A stretch of 64,000 nucleotides of DNA from Tautonia sociabilis (GCF_003977685.1 NZ_RYZH01000003.1:163023-227022); one strand, 5' to 3'; numbered from the stretch's first letter, positions 19,012 to 28,385 are shown. The notes: generated from the letters alone by a model not told the origin. A program made the numbers and translations.

Positions 19012-20307
19012 TCAGGCCAGCGCCTCGGCGATCGGCGTCCCGTTGCGGACGATCGCCACCGGCCGGCCGGTCGGCGTGTGGTATTCCTTGGCCGGATCGA
19101 TGCCGAGCCGGTCGTAAACGGTCGCCGCGATGTCGTCCGGTGTGATCCCCTTCCCGTCGATCGGCCCGGAGCCCGTCTCGTCGCTGGCGCCGACCACTCG
19201 GCCGCCGGCGATCCCGCCGCCCCCCAGGAGGACGAACATCGCCCTCGGATAGTGGTCCCGGCCTCCCCGCTGGTTCACCTTCGGCGTGCGGCCAAACTCG
19301 CCGGAGACGAACACAAGGGTCGAGTCCAGCAGCCCCTTCTGCTCCAAGGCGAGGAACAGGCCGGAGAGGCCCGCGTCGAGCTGCGGCAGGTTGCGGTCCT
19401 TCAGGCGGTTGAAGTTGTCCTGGTGCGTATCCCAACCGCCGTTGGAGACGCTCACGAACCGGACGCCCGCCTCCACCAGCCGGCTTGCCAGCAGACAGCT
19501 CTGGGAGAAGGGATCCTCGCCAAACAGGGAGGTGATCGACGACGATTCCCGGCTGATGTCGAACGCCTCTCGGGACCTCGGTGAGCTGATGATGTCGTAG
19601 GCCCGCTGCGAGAAGGCGTCGAGGCCGTTGACGAGGTCGCTCGACTCGAATCCGGCGAAGGCCTGGTCCAGGCTCTTGAGCAGGTCCCGTCGACGGTCGA
19701 TCTCCTCGACCGTCAGTCCGCCCCCCAGGGCGATCCCCCGGACGTTGAACGGTCTGCCGGCGCGAGGCGTCGCCTGGGTGCTGAACGGCGCGTATTCGAC
19801 CCCCAGGTAGCCCGCCACCTGCGGCGTGGTCGGGATTGCCACGAACGGCGGGAGGTCCGGCGGCGCGGCCAGCTCCTTGCTCACGACCGACCCGTACCCC
19901 GGGTACACCAGCGACGGTAGCGGACGGTTGCCCGTGTTCAGGTACTTCGTCCCCAGGTCGTGCGCGGCCAGGGTGTGGCTGACCCCCCGGACGATCGTGT
20001 ATCGGTCGGCACAGGCGGCAAGCCTCGGCAGATGCTCGCCGATCGAGATGCCCGGAACCGCGGTGGCGATCGTCCCGAACTCTCCCCGGATCCCCTCGGG
20101 GGCCTCTGGCTTCGGGTCGAACGTATCCAGGTGCGACGGGCCGCCGCCCAGGTGGATGTGGATGGCGGCCGTCGCCTTGCCGCCCTTCAGTTCGCCGGCC
20201 TCGGCCAGTCGGAGGAAGGACGACAGGCCCAGCCCGGCGCCGCCGAAGACGCCAGCCTTCAGGAAGTCGCGGCGTCGCACGCCGTCGCATGTCCAACTCG
20301 TGGCCAT
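19012..20307 (-). CDS. DUF1501 protein, Tat-exported
   Basis: 431 residues. Twin-arginine signal at the N-terminus (VRRRDFLKAGVFGGAGLGLSSFL). The body matches the DUF1501 family, related to sulfatases and alkaline phosphatases: IHIHLGGGPSHLDTFDPKPEAP, SGEFGRTPKVN and GRDHYPRAMFVLL with the RDHYP/W motif. The family is very abundant in planctomycetes, nearly always beside DUF1549/DUF1553 proteins as here (117-base gap). The biochemical role is unknown; a secreted hydrolase acting on complex substrates has been proposed. It is the last gene of a five-gene run headed by an ECF sigma factor. Confidence 0.92.
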   Translation of the reverse strand: MATSWTCDGVRRRDFLKAGVFGGAGLGLSSFLRLAEAGELKGGKATAAIHIHLGGGPSHLDTFDPKPEAPEGIRGEFGTIATAVPGISIGEHLPRLAACADRYTIVRGVSHTLAAHDLGTKYLNTGNRPLPSLVYPGYGSVVSKELAAPPDLPPFVAIPTTPQVAGYLGVEYAPFSTQATPRAGRPFNVRGIALGGGLTVEEIDRRRDLLKSLDQAFAGFESSDLVNGLDAFSQRAYDIISSPRSREAFDISRESSSITSLFGEDPFSQSCLLASRLVEAGVRFVSVSNGGWDTHQDNFNRLKDRNLPQLDAGLSGLFLALEQKGLLDSTLVFVSGEFGRTPKVNQRGGRDHYPRAMFVLLGGGGIAGGRVVGASDETGSGPIDGKGITPDDIAATVYDRLGIDPAKEYHTPTGRPVAIVRNGTPIAEALA

Positions 20308-20424
20308 CGGAGGAGGCCTCCCGCGGAGAAGAAGGAAGGGGGATTCGGGAATAGCTCGCGTCGATGAGGTCGGAGAGGATTGGCCGCTCCGGGGGCATCC
20401 CCGCCAGGAGGCGGCCGGATCGAA

Positions 20425-22881
20425 TCAGTGGTTTGTTATGAATTCTTTGGTGTTCATCAGCGCCCAGAGCAGACCGCGGAGCCCCTCCTCGGCACCCTTC
20501 GAGCCCTCGAAGTACGCGTTCGAGGCCTCGTGTTCCTCGGGATTGGGTCGCCGGGAGAGGGTGCGCAGGAACGCCTCCTCGATCAGGGCATCAGGGGCCC
20601 CTTCCTCTTGCTTCCGAAGCGACCGGACCCAGCCGTCCCGGCGATCGATCGCGGCGTGCATCTCCTGGTCGTTCTGCAGGTAGATGAGCTGGAGCAGGTT
20701 CGGGTCGTCCGATCGGCTGCAGTCGCAGTTTGTGTCCCGGGGAGACCGGCCGAAAACGCGCTCGGCGTAGTTCGCGTTTCCCCGGCCGGTCCCGGCCCGC
20801 TGCCGGGGGCCGAAGGCGCGCTGATCGGCCTCGACGGCGAAGCGGGTGAGTTCTTCGGGCCCCGCGGTTGCCTGCAAGACCGCGTCGAGCAGGACCTCCG
20901 CTGGCAGGCGACGGACGATGGCCCGGCTGAAGTTCCGCTCGTCGAGGAAGTTGGTGTCGTTTGGCTTCCAGCTGCGCTGGTAGGCGAGGCTGCCTGTAAT
21001 CTCCCGATGCAACCACTTCATGTCGAAGCCGCTGGCGACGAACCCGCGGGTGAGCGCCTCCAGCAGGGCCGGGTTGCTCGGCGGGTTGGCGAGGTTCATG
21101 TCGTCGGGAGGGTCGATGATCCCCCGGCCGAAGTACCGGGCCCAGACCCGATTGACGAACGCCTGCGCGAAGTACGGGTTCTCCTCGCTCCGGAGCCACT
21201 CCATGAGCGGCTCCCTCGGGTCGGAGTACCCGGCCAGTGTGACCTCGTCCCCGCCGAGGACCCGAGGGGTTACCGCCCGTCCCGCTCCGGACCGGGACGA
21301 CGCCCCGCGTCGGTTCCCTCGCATCCGGGACGCGACGACGTAGACCTCCTCGAAGGGGACGATCTCCCCCTCCTGGAGCCGCTTGGCGATCTCGCGACGC
21401 TTCACGCCTCCCGGCTTTCCGGCGATCCCCAGTGCCTTCTCCAGTTCCCGGATCCGGTCGCGTTCCTGGGGCGGGAAGCCGTAGGAGATCGGCTGGAAGA
21501 ACGCGGTGAACCGATGGAAGTCGTCCTGCGTCCACTGGTCGAACGGGTGCTTGTGGCACTGGGCGCACTCCAGGCGGACGCCGAGGAAGGCGTAGCTGAA
21601 GGAGAGCGCCTTTTCCTCGGGCTGGCGGACGTTCCGACGTGCCCAGAAGTAGGGCATTGTCTCCCGATCGGCGAAGTCCGCCGGGTCGTTCTCGCGATAG
21701 AGCGCCGCGACGTCTTCCAGGTACGCATCGTAGTCCTGCCCTGGTTCCCGGCTCGTCCCGAGCACGATGCCGGCGATCAGCTCGTCATATGGGACATTCT
21801 CGGCGACCCGGCGCTCGATCCATTCGTACCAGTGGCGGGCCATCGTCACGCTGGCGGCCTGCCCGCGCAGGTTGTTCGGCGAGGCGCCGGTGAGATCGCA
21901 GAGCATATTGGTCCACCAGGCCGCGTAGGTCGGACGAGCCAAGAGCTCGTCGACCTTCTTGGCCCGCTTCTCCGGATCCTCGTCGGCGAGGAAGGCCCGG
22001 ATCTCCTCCGGGGTCGGCAGCGATCCGGTTAGATCGAGGCTCACTCGGCGGAGGAACTCGGTGTCGGAGCAGACCTCCGAGGGAACCATCCCCAGCTTCT
22101 TGAGCTTTGTGGCGATGTGCTGGTCGATCTCTGTCGGCGAGGCGATCTCAGGGGCGTTTCCGCCGAAGCGGTCGCTTACCGGGCGGATGACCTGCGTGCC
22201 GATCACGCCGTTGTCGTAGAAGGCGACGACGTAGGTGTCTCCGGGGCCGGTGCTGGTCACCTCGCCGTCGCGGTCGACCTCGGCGATCGACTCATCGTTG
22301 GTCTGGAACCGGGTCAGGCAGGTGACGTCCTCGATCGATCCGTCCGACCAGTGGGCGATCACCTTCAACTGGGTTGTCTCGCCCTCCTCCTGGAAGACGA
22401 CCTCGCTCGGCATGACCTCCAGCCGTTCGAAGACCGCTCCCTGCGCCGCCGGCTCGGCTCCGGCTTCGATCCACCGGAGCAAGAGCTGGTATTCCCACGT
22501 ATCATATTCGAGCACCTGACCGCCCTCGTGGGGCTGGGTGAGGGTCGGCTTCTCGAGGATGAGGCTCGACTCGGGAGCCTCCAGGTCCACCCGAGACTCC
22601 CCCTCGGCCATCAGGGCGTCGTGGTCGGCCTGGAAGTCGTACCCGAAGAGCGAGAGCCGGAAGCCCCCCTGTCCCTGGAACGAGCCGTGGCAGGCCCGGC
22701 CGTTGCAGCCAAGCCGGCCCATCAGGGGCAGGACGTGGCGCTGGAAGTCGGGGACCTCGTCGGCCGTGGGGCCAGCGAATCGAGCCGAGGCCGGAGGCAG
22801 CACATCGGCCGCCCGGGAGCGGTCCGAACCGGCCCAGAGCGCCAGCGGCACCGCGAGGATCGCGGCGAGGGATCGGATCAT
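20425..22881 (-). CDS. DUF1549/DUF1553 protein with cytochrome-c-like and Big2-like domains
   Basis: 818 residues, signal peptide at the N-terminus (MIRSLAAILAVPLALWAG). Order of parts: a haem-type motif LGCNGRACHGSFQG (CX4CH, the form usual for this planctomycete family) at about residue 60; a Big2-like Ig fold at about 155-240 (HWSDGSIEDVT...DESIAEVD); DUF1549 at about 255-460 with a second motif, LECAQCHKHPFDQW (CXXCH); DUF1553 at about 580-815 (NPYFAQAFVNRVWARYFGRGI, LHREITGSLAYQRSW). It is probably a secreted haem protein of unknown role. The ATG at 22881 overlaps the upstream TGA by one base. The gene is sandwiched between a coiled-coil protein and DUF1501. Confidence 0.9.
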   Translation of the reverse strand: MIRSLAAILAVPLALWAGSDRSRAADVLPPASARFAGPTADEVPDFQRHVLPLMGRLGCNGRACHGSFQGQGGFRLSLFGYDFQADHDALMAEGESRVDLEAPESSLILEKPTLTQPHEGGQVLEYDTWEYQLLLRWIEAGAEPAAQGAVFERLEVMPSEVVFQEEGETTQLKVIAHWSDGSIEDVTCLTRFQTNDESIAEVDRDGEVTSTGPGDTYVVAFYDNGVIGTQVIRPVSDRFGGNAPEIASPTEIDQHIATKLKKLGMVPSEVCSDTEFLRRVSLDLTGSLPTPEEIRAFLADEDPEKRAKKVDELLARPTYAAWWTNMLCDLTGASPNNLRGQAASVTMARHWYEWIERRVAENVPYDELIAGIVLGTSREPGQDYDAYLEDVAALYRENDPADFADRETMPYFWARRNVRQPEEKALSFSYAFLGVRLECAQCHKHPFDQWTQDDFHRFTAFFQPISYGFPPQERDRIRELEKALGIAGKPGGVKRREIAKRLQEGEIVPFEEVYVVASRMRGNRRGASSRSGAGRAVTPRVLGGDEVTLAGYSDPREPLMEWLRSEENPYFAQAFVNRVWARYFGRGIIDPPDDMNLANPPSNPALLEALTRGFVASGFDMKWLHREITGSLAYQRSWKPNDTNFLDERNFSRAIVRRLPAEVLLDAVLQATAGPEELTRFAVEADQRAFGPRQRAGTGRGNANYAERVFGRSPRDTNCDCSRSDDPNLLQLIYLQNDQEMHAAIDRRDGWVRSLRKQEEGAPDALIEEAFLRTLSRRPNPEEHEASNAYFEGSKGAEEGLRGLLWALMNTKEFITNH

Positions 22882-23534
22882 CACGGTCGGTCTCCTTCTT
22901 CCGAGCGAATCGGACGCGGTGAGGGGGCGGCTGGCCGGACTCCCTCGCCGCTGTCGTTTTGGCGACGGACGCGTTGCACCTTCTTCATCGCGGCATCGAA
23001 GCGTGACTCGATCGTCGCGTCTCCCCGGCGTTCAAGCCGCTGGATCTGCTGGTCAAGCTGTTCCAGCCGCTCTTGCAAGCGGGCTCGGTCGTATTTTTGG
23101 AGGGCGAGCTGGGCGGCGAGCTGCTCGGCGATCGCCTCTCGGAGCTCCCGTTCTCGCTTGTCGTCCGGCTTGCTGATCAACCGAGCCGTGATCAGGTCGA
23201 CCCGCGACGTCGCCTTCCAGCTCGAGAGGACCAGCCCGGCTCGTTCCGGATCCCGACGACGTTGCCGATCCAGGTTCTCCCGGGTGCGAGACAACTCCCG
23301 GATGGCCGCGTCGTAGGCTCCCCGGTCCATGGTTTTCAGGGGAGCGAGCAGGCCGGCGAGTTCCGGATGGTGCTGCCGGACGAACTCCAGGGCCATCTTC
23401 TCCCGGGCGTCGGGGGGCTCCTCCCCGTCTCCGGGAGTGGAGCCGGAGGGGCGCGTCGGCTCCTGCGCCGGCGATCCCGGGATGGGGACCGAGACGATCG
23501 CGAGGACGACGAGCGTCCGGACGACTCGGCACAT
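22881..23534 (-). CDS. secreted coiled-coil protein of unknown function
   Basis: 217 residues. Signal peptide (VVRTLVVLAIVSVPIPGSPA), then a highly charged, almost entirely helical body rich in Glu, Arg, Gln and Leu with heptad-like spacing, especially ALQKYDRARLQERLEQLDQQ. The tail is Pro/Arg-rich. Proteins of this type occur between the anti-sigma-like protein and the DUF1549/1553 protein in planctomycete operons, but the function is unknown. The start is 5 bases from the previous gene's stop and its own TGA shares a base with the ATG of the next gene, so translation is coupled on both sides. Confidence 0.75.
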   Translation of the reverse strand: MCRVVRTLVVLAIVSVPIPGSPAQEPTRPSGSTPGDGEEPPDAREKMALEFVRQHHPELAGLLAPLKTMDRGAYDAAIRELSRTRENLDRQRRRDPERAGLVLSSWKATSRVDLITARLISKPDDKRERELREAIAEQLAAQLALQKYDRARLQERLEQLDQQIQRLERRGDATIESRFDAAMKKVQRVRRQNDSGEGVRPAAPSPRPIRSEEGDRP

Positions 23535-23538
23535 GTCT

Positions 23539-24093
23539 TCAGTTCTCCAGCGGTTGCGGCTCGGGGCTGTCCGGCCCCCCGTCCAGCTTGACGGCGACCA
23601 ACAGCCAGCCGGGAGGCTCCGGATCTTCCCCGTCCTCGCCGGCGGGCCACGCCGGATCGGCCGTCTCTTCTTCCGGCCAGTCCCCCTCGGCCGGGTCGAT
23701 CAGGCCGTCCAGGGGGCCGACTTCCCTCTGGAGATGCGACCAGGCGCGTTCGACGGCGATGCCCGGCTCAATCGTGCCCCGCTCCTGCCGCTCCCTCGGG
23801 CCGAGGCCGATGATCTGATCGATCCCCATTGCCGCGAGGACCAGGGCGGCGATCAACACCCCGACGACCACCGGGAACGCTCGGGAGCGGGAGCCCTTCG
23901 GGAGCCCGCTCGGGGTCGGGAGCCGGAGGCAGGAGGCAACCAGCTCGACCGCCTCGGCCAGCGCGGCGCAGGCGTCGGGATCGGCCTCGAGCCGGGCCTC
24001 GAACCGACGCCGACCATCCTCGTCAAGCTCGTCGGCGAGATACCGGAAGGCCTGCCACCGGAGATCGTCGTCGAGCAGGGCAGGGGGGGTCAT
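23539..24093 (-). CDS. anti-sigma-factor-like membrane protein
   Basis: 184 residues. A soluble N-terminal part (about 1-75; FRYLADELDEDGRRRFEARLEAD, then CAALAEAVELVASCL) resembles the zinc-less anti-sigma N-domain found in planctomycetes. One membrane helix follows (FPVVVGVLIAALVLAAMGI, about 85-105) and an acidic, tryptophan-containing extracytoplasmic tail. Its ATG overlaps the sigma-factor stop as ATGA (24090-24093), the usual arrangement of an ECF sigma and its anti-sigma. Assignment as anti-sigma is from layout and topology; no HxxxCxxC zinc motif is present. Confidence 0.72.
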   Translation of the reverse strand: MTPPALLDDDLRWQAFRYLADELDEDGRRRFEARLEADPDACAALAEAVELVASCLRLPTPSGLPKGSRSRAFPVVVGVLIAALVLAAMGIDQIIGLGPRERQERGTIEPGIAVERAWSHLQREVGPLDGLIDPAEGDWPEEETADPAWPAGEDGEDPEPPGWLLVAVKLDGGPDSPEPQPLEN

Positions 24094-24668
24094 TGCAACT
24101 CCTCGTCTCGGAGGCGGCGAGAGAGCCGTTCCAGGGCCCTCCGCATCCGAGTCAGTACGGTCCCGAGGGGGAGGCCCTGGTCCCGGGCGATCTGGGCGAA
24201 GGTTTTGTCCTCGTAGATGCGGGCCCGAACGACGTCGAGGTACGCCGGGGGGAGGGTGTCCAGGGCGTTCCGCACGGCCTCGACCGCCTCCCGGCGGACG
24301 ATCGGGTCGTCGACGTTCGGGTCGTCCTCCGAGGTTGCTTCGATCATCCAGGCGAGCCCTCGCTGGAGGCGATGTCGCCTCGAATCCCGGCGGCGCAAGG
24401 TGATCGCCTCCCGGTAGGCGACCCGAAAGAGCCAACCCCGGAGGGACTCCGGCCTGGCCTCGTGTCCTCGTTCCAGGGCCTTGGTGAAGGTGGCTTGCAG
24501 GGCGTCCTGGGCCAGGTCCGGGTTGCGCAGCACCCCGAGCAGGAACCGGGAGAGCTCCGGCCCGATCTCGGAGAACAGGTCCGCGACCTGGGTCGGGCTC
24601 AGTCGATCCGATCCGGGGCTCGGTCCGCCGGAGGCTCCCGATCGGGCAAAGTCGCTGGGAGGCTCCAT
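24090..24668 (-). CDS. ECF RNA polymerase sigma factor
   Basis: 192 residues. Region 2: LFSEIGPELSRFLLGVLRNPDLAQDALQATFTKAL and the -10-binding SLRGWLFRVAYREAI. Region 4: LDTLPPAYLDVVRARIYEDKTFAQIARDQGLPLGTVLTRMRRAL, a helix-turn-helix that reads the -35 element. It heads a five-gene run (anti-sigma-like, coiled-coil, DUF1549/1553, DUF1501), so it probably controls that operon, including itself. The ATG at 24668 is preceded by a 20-residue Ser/Gly/Pro-rich leader before the sigma-2 domain. Confidence 0.93.
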   Translation of the reverse strand: MEPPSDFARSGASGGPSPGSDRLSPTQVADLFSEIGPELSRFLLGVLRNPDLAQDALQATFTKALERGHEARPESLRGWLFRVAYREAITLRRRDSRRHRLQRGLAWMIEATSEDDPNVDDPIVRREAVEAVRNALDTLPPAYLDVVRARIYEDKTFAQIARDQGLPLGTVLTRMRRALERLSRRLRDEELQ

Positions 24669-24960
24669 CGGGGGCCCTCGTTGCCGTCGCCGGTATCGAC
24701 GCGCCGGGGCGGCCGACTATTTCAGGCCTCCCCCGAAACCTCCTGGTCCTTCGATCCGGTCTGGCACGACCTGGGGGCGTCTTCCCAGGGTACAGCCAAG
24801 GGGTGACATTCTGGAGCCTTGCCCCCCAAGCCGATGGCCCGAATCGCCTTGGGCCGCCATTGCTCGGGGCGATCCGATGGCGTATGGTCGTTAATCGTCA
24901 CCGCGGCCCCCCCTGCGGATCCCGAGCCGCGCCGCCCTCTGGGTGTCGGGAGTGATTCTG

Positions 24961-26628
24961 ATGAGTGTCGAGACCGCCGCACGTCCGCACGGAACAGCGA
25001 CCGTCCCCCTGCCGCTGGTGCCGATGCCGGCGTTGCCGCCGAGTTGGCGTTCGCTCGGGAGGGCCTTCATCACCACCAGCCGGGCCAGGGGGGGCGATCC
25101 GGCCTTTGTCGACAGCACCGGCGCCTCGCTCTCTTACCGGCAGGCCCTCCTCAAGTCGCTGGCGCTGGGACGGGTCCTGGAACGGGTCCTCGGCCCGGCC
25201 CGGAACGTCGGCGTGCTTCTGCCGCCTTCCTGTGCCGGGGCGGTTACCAATATCGCCCTGACCCTCCGGGGGAGGGTCCCGGTCAACCTCAATTACACCT
25301 CCAGTCAGGAGTCGGTCGATTCGGCTGTCGACCAGGCGGGGATCACGCACATTCTCTCGTCGAGGCGCATGCTCGACCGGATCGAGCTCCGCCCGAAGGG
25401 GGAAATACTTCTCCTGGAGGATCTGGCCCCGCTCGTCGGCGCGACCGACAAGATCTGGGCCGCGGCGGTCGCCCTGCTGATGCCGACCAGACTGTTGGGT
25501 TCGGTCCTCCCTGGCCTCCGCGACGAGGATCTCGATTCGCCCGCCACGATCATCTTCACCTCCGGCTCGACCGGGCAGCCCAAGGGGGTTGTCCTGACGC
25601 ATCGAAACATCCTCTCCAACGCCCTCCAGATTCAGCATCACATCCATCTGTCCCCGGGCGATGTCGTGCTTGGGATCCTTCCCTTCTTTCACTCCTTTGG
25701 CTTCACCGTGCCCCTCTGGACGGTCTGCTGCATCGGGCTGAAAGCGGTCTACCACCCCAACCCGCTCGAGGCCCAGGTCGTTGCCAGGTTGACCAGGGAG
25801 CACAAGGCCTCGGTCATTCTCGCCACTCCCACGTTCGTCCGAGGCTTTTTGAAGCGATGCAAGCGGGAGGACTTTGCCTCGGTCCGCCTGCTTGTCCTCG
25901 GCGCCGAGAAGCTCAAACCCGAGCTCGCCGAGCGGATCCGGGAGGCCTGGGGGATCGAGCCTCTGGAAGGGTATGGCTGCACCGAGACGGGCCCGGTCGT
26001 CTCGGTGAACTCCCCCTACGAACGCAAGGCTGCCGACGGCCGCCCCGTGCCGGGGAACCGTCCCGGCACCGTCGGCCAGCCGATGCCCGGGACGCTGGTG
26101 AAGGTCGTCGATCCGGAGAGCGGTCAGGAACTTCCCCCGGGGCGAGAGGGGATCATCTGCATCAAGGGGCCGCAGGTGATGGCCGGCTACCTCAACCATC
26201 CCGAGGCCACCGCTCAAGTCCTCCGAGACGGCTGGTACTGGACCGGCGACCTGGGGCTCGTCGACGAGGACGGCTTCATCGTCATTACCGACCGCCTGAA
26301 CCGCTTCTCCAAGGTGGCCGGCGAGATGGTCCCGCACGGCGCCGTCGAATCGGCCATTCTCGAGGCCGCCGGGACCTCAGACCAGGTTGCTGTCGTCACG
26401 TCACTGCCCGACTCCAAGCGAGGCGAGCGTCTCGTGGTGCTCTACACGCCCGAGCTGGGAATCTCCCCTCCGGATCTGGTCCGGAAACTGCACCAGGGGC
26501 CGCTCCCCAAGCTGTGGATCCCGTCGGCTGACGACTTCCTCCCGGTCGACGAGATCCCCGTCCTCGGCACGGGCAAACTCGACCTGAGGCGGCTCAAGGA
26601 GATCGCCCGGGAACGCCAGCCCGGTTGA
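24961..26628 (+). CDS. AMP-dependent acyl-CoA/acyl-ACP ligase family protein
   Basis: 555 residues of the ANL superfamily. Seen: A3 TIIFTSGSTGQPKGVVLTHR, A5 YGCTETGPVVSVN, A7 DGWYWTGDLGLVDEDGF, A8 RLNRFSKVAGEMV and A10 near the end with VLGTGKLD. The spacing and the FFHSFGFTVPLW segment are closest to the ligase half of Aas, the acyl-ACP synthetase/2-acylglycerophosphoethanolamine acyltransferase, so the substrate is likely a fatty acid for phospholipid recycling. The acyltransferase half is not present. The ATG at 24961 is used; GTG/TTG further upstream are possible. The FHA kinase gene follows 69 bases downstream on the same strand. Confidence 0.88.
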   Translation: MSVETAARPHGTATVPLPLVPMPALPPSWRSLGRAFITTSRARGGDPAFVDSTGASLSYRQALLKSLALGRVLERVLGPARNVGVLLPPSCAGAVTNIALTLRGRVPVNLNYTSSQESVDSAVDQAGITHILSSRRMLDRIELRPKGEILLLEDLAPLVGATDKIWAAAVALLMPTRLLGSVLPGLRDEDLDSPATIIFTSGSTGQPKGVVLTHRNILSNALQIQHHIHLSPGDVVLGILPFFHSFGFTVPLWTVCCIGLKAVYHPNPLEAQVVARLTREHKASVILATPTFVRGFLKRCKREDFASVRLLVLGAEKLKPELAERIREAWGIEPLEGYGCTETGPVVSVNSPYERKAADGRPVPGNRPGTVGQPMPGTLVKVVDPESGQELPPGREGIICIKGPQVMAGYLNHPEATAQVLRDGWYWTGDLGLVDEDGFIVITDRLNRFSKVAGEMVPHGAVESAILEAAGTSDQVAVVTSLPDSKRGERLVVLYTPELGISPPDLVRKLHQGPLPKLWIPSADDFLPVDEIPVLGTGKLDLRRLKEIARERQPG

Positions 26629-26697
26629 CCGACTGACCACCCGACCCGATCGATCCGATCGAATGCGGAACGGCCCCCCTCCAAGGGCGTCCCGATC

Positions 26698-28017
26698 ATG
26701 AAGACCGAGTTGCGAGTCAGCGCCGGGCCGCACCTGGGGCGTACGTTCTCCTTCAACAGGCACGCCACCTTCGTCGTCGGCCGGGCACACGACGCCCAGT
26801 GCCCGATGCCCGACGACCCCTTCCTCTCCCGGCACCATTTCCTTGTCGAGGTCAACCCGCCGGTCTGCTCGGTGCGCGACCTCGGTAGCACCAACGGCAT
26901 CCGGGTCAACGGCGTCCGCGTCGAGCACTCCCGACTGCACCACGGCGACCTCATCACCGCCGGCAACAGCGCCTTCAAGGTCGTCATCGAGTCCTCGGGC
27001 CTGCTCCCGGTCGCCTGCCGAGGCTGCGGCACGCACGCCCCGCCGGACCTGACCATCTCGGCCTCTCCTGGCGAGAACGTCGAGTGGTACTGCCCCTCGT
27101 GCGCCAGCCGTCGCCGCCGCTATCCGAGGCCCCCGAAAGGCTACTGGATCGAGTCCTGGATCGGCGGCGGCGGGATGGGCGAAGTGTTCCTCGCCCGGCG
27201 TGAGTCGGACAAGCTGCCCGTCGCCCTCAAGGTGATGATGCCGATCGTCGCCGCCAGTGAACGGGCCCGAGCCTACTTCCTCCGGGAGATGAACGTCCTC
27301 CGCAACCTCCGGCACCGCAATATTGTCGCCTTCTACGAGGCGATCGAGGACGAGGGTCAGTTTCAGCTCCTGATGGAGTACGTCGATGGGAAGGGGGCCC
27401 TCCGGTGGGTCGAGGCCCAGCCCGGCCCCCCTCCGATCCCCGCCATCTGCTCGATCGGCGTCCAGCTCCTACTGGCGCTCGATCACGCCCACCGCCGCGG
27501 GTTCGTCCACCGAGATATCAAGCCATCCAACGTTCTCGTCATGGGGGGGGCCCGCCGCCCGCTGGTCAAACTGTCCGACTTCGGCCTGGCCAAGAATTTC
27601 CGGGACGAGGCGGGGTTCAATGGTCTGACCATCGAGGGGGATTTCGGCGGCTCGATGGGGTTCCTCTCCCCCGATCACATCCGAGACTTCCGGGAGGTCA
27701 AGTGGCCGGCCGACATTTACTCCGCCGGCGCCACCCTCTACTACCTGCTCACCGGCCACTATCCCTTCCTCGACTTCGACCCCAAGGACGCCGACTCGAT
27801 CACCAAGACCCTCGAACACCCCACCGTCCCGCTTCGCGCCCACCGCCCCGACGCCCCCGAGGCGCTCGACCGCATCCTCCGCCGCTCGCTGGAGAAGAAC
27901 CCCGCCGATCGATGGCCGTCCGCCTCGGCCATGGCCGAGGCGCTCAAGCCTCTGGCCGTCGATCCGCTCACCTCCCCCACCCGCCAGCCGCCCTCTGCAT
28001 CGATCCGAGACGCCTGA
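26698..28017 (+). CDS. FHA / zinc-ribbon / Ser-Thr protein kinase
   Basis: 439 residues. FHA domain at about 1-100: FVVGRAHDAQCPMPDDPFLSRHHF and RDLGSTNGIRVNG, the phosphothreonine-binding loop. A short zinc-ribbon-like segment follows with CRGCG and CPSC (about 108-140). Then a Hanks-type kinase: Gly loop IGGGGMGEVFLA, catalytic Lys about K178 in VALKVM, HRDIKPSN with D273, and DFGLAK with D294. There is no membrane segment and no PASTA domain, so this is a cytoplasmic kinase. An FHA domain ahead of the kinase suggests binding of phosphorylated partners or autoregulation. It is followed after 368 bases by a small membrane coiled-coil protein. Confidence 0.93.
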   Translation: MKTELRVSAGPHLGRTFSFNRHATFVVGRAHDAQCPMPDDPFLSRHHFLVEVNPPVCSVRDLGSTNGIRVNGVRVEHSRLHHGDLITAGNSAFKVVIESSGLLPVACRGCGTHAPPDLTISASPGENVEWYCPSCASRRRRYPRPPKGYWIESWIGGGGMGEVFLARRESDKLPVALKVMMPIVAASERARAYFLREMNVLRNLRHRNIVAFYEAIEDEGQFQLLMEYVDGKGALRWVEAQPGPPPIPAICSIGVQLLLALDHAHRRGFVHRDIKPSNVLVMGGARRPLVKLSDFGLAKNFRDEAGFNGLTIEGDFGGSMGFLSPDHIRDFREVKWPADIYSAGATLYYLLTGHYPFLDFDPKDADSITKTLEHPTVPLRAHRPDAPEALDRILRRSLEKNPADRWPSASAMAEALKPLAVDPLTSPTRQPPSASIRDA

Positions 28018-28385
28018 TCCGTCCGCCCTTCTCCCGGTGTTCGTCCGTGATTCCGGGACAAAAACCTGTCTGCGCCTCCCCTCGGCGACTGATCTTCATG
28101 GTAAGGGGCGACGAGCACCGCCCCCTTCCCGATCCGATCGAGGGCCCTGCCGGCCAGGCCGACGCCGCCCGCCCCGAGCCCGACGACGGGCACCGCTCCG
28201 GTTTCGACGACCGTCGACGATGCGGCCGGGCGCGACGCCCACCCACCGACTCGCCCCTGGGTCGAGGGAACCTCAGCTTCGGGAACCGGACCGCGACGGA
28301 GGCCCGCGGCTGAGGAGGGACCCCCGCAGGAGTGCCACCCCAATCCCCCATCGCAGGTGCACCTTGCGACCCGGAGAGTCCGATC
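28018..28385 (+). other. intergenic region, no confident gene
   Basis: 368 bases between the kinase and the small coiled-coil protein. A 71-codon open frame (28098-28313) has high third-position GC but no ribosome site and no recognisable sequence; it is not called. A GGAGAG ribosome site for the next gene lies at its end. No terminator hairpin was seen directly after the kinase. Confidence 0.35.

Noticed and set aside
20380..22032. Open frame of about 550 codons on the plus strand
   Set aside because: Antisense to the DUF1549/1553 gene; composition is Arg/Glu/Val-rich as expected of a shadow frame.
24898..26337. Open frame of about 480 codons on the minus strand
   Set aside because: Antisense to the acyl ligase gene, which has all ANL motifs; the translation shows no family features.
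28098..28313. 71-codon plus-strand frame after the FHA kinase
   Set aside because: High third-position GC but no ribosome site, no hydrophobic or motif pattern; too weak to call.
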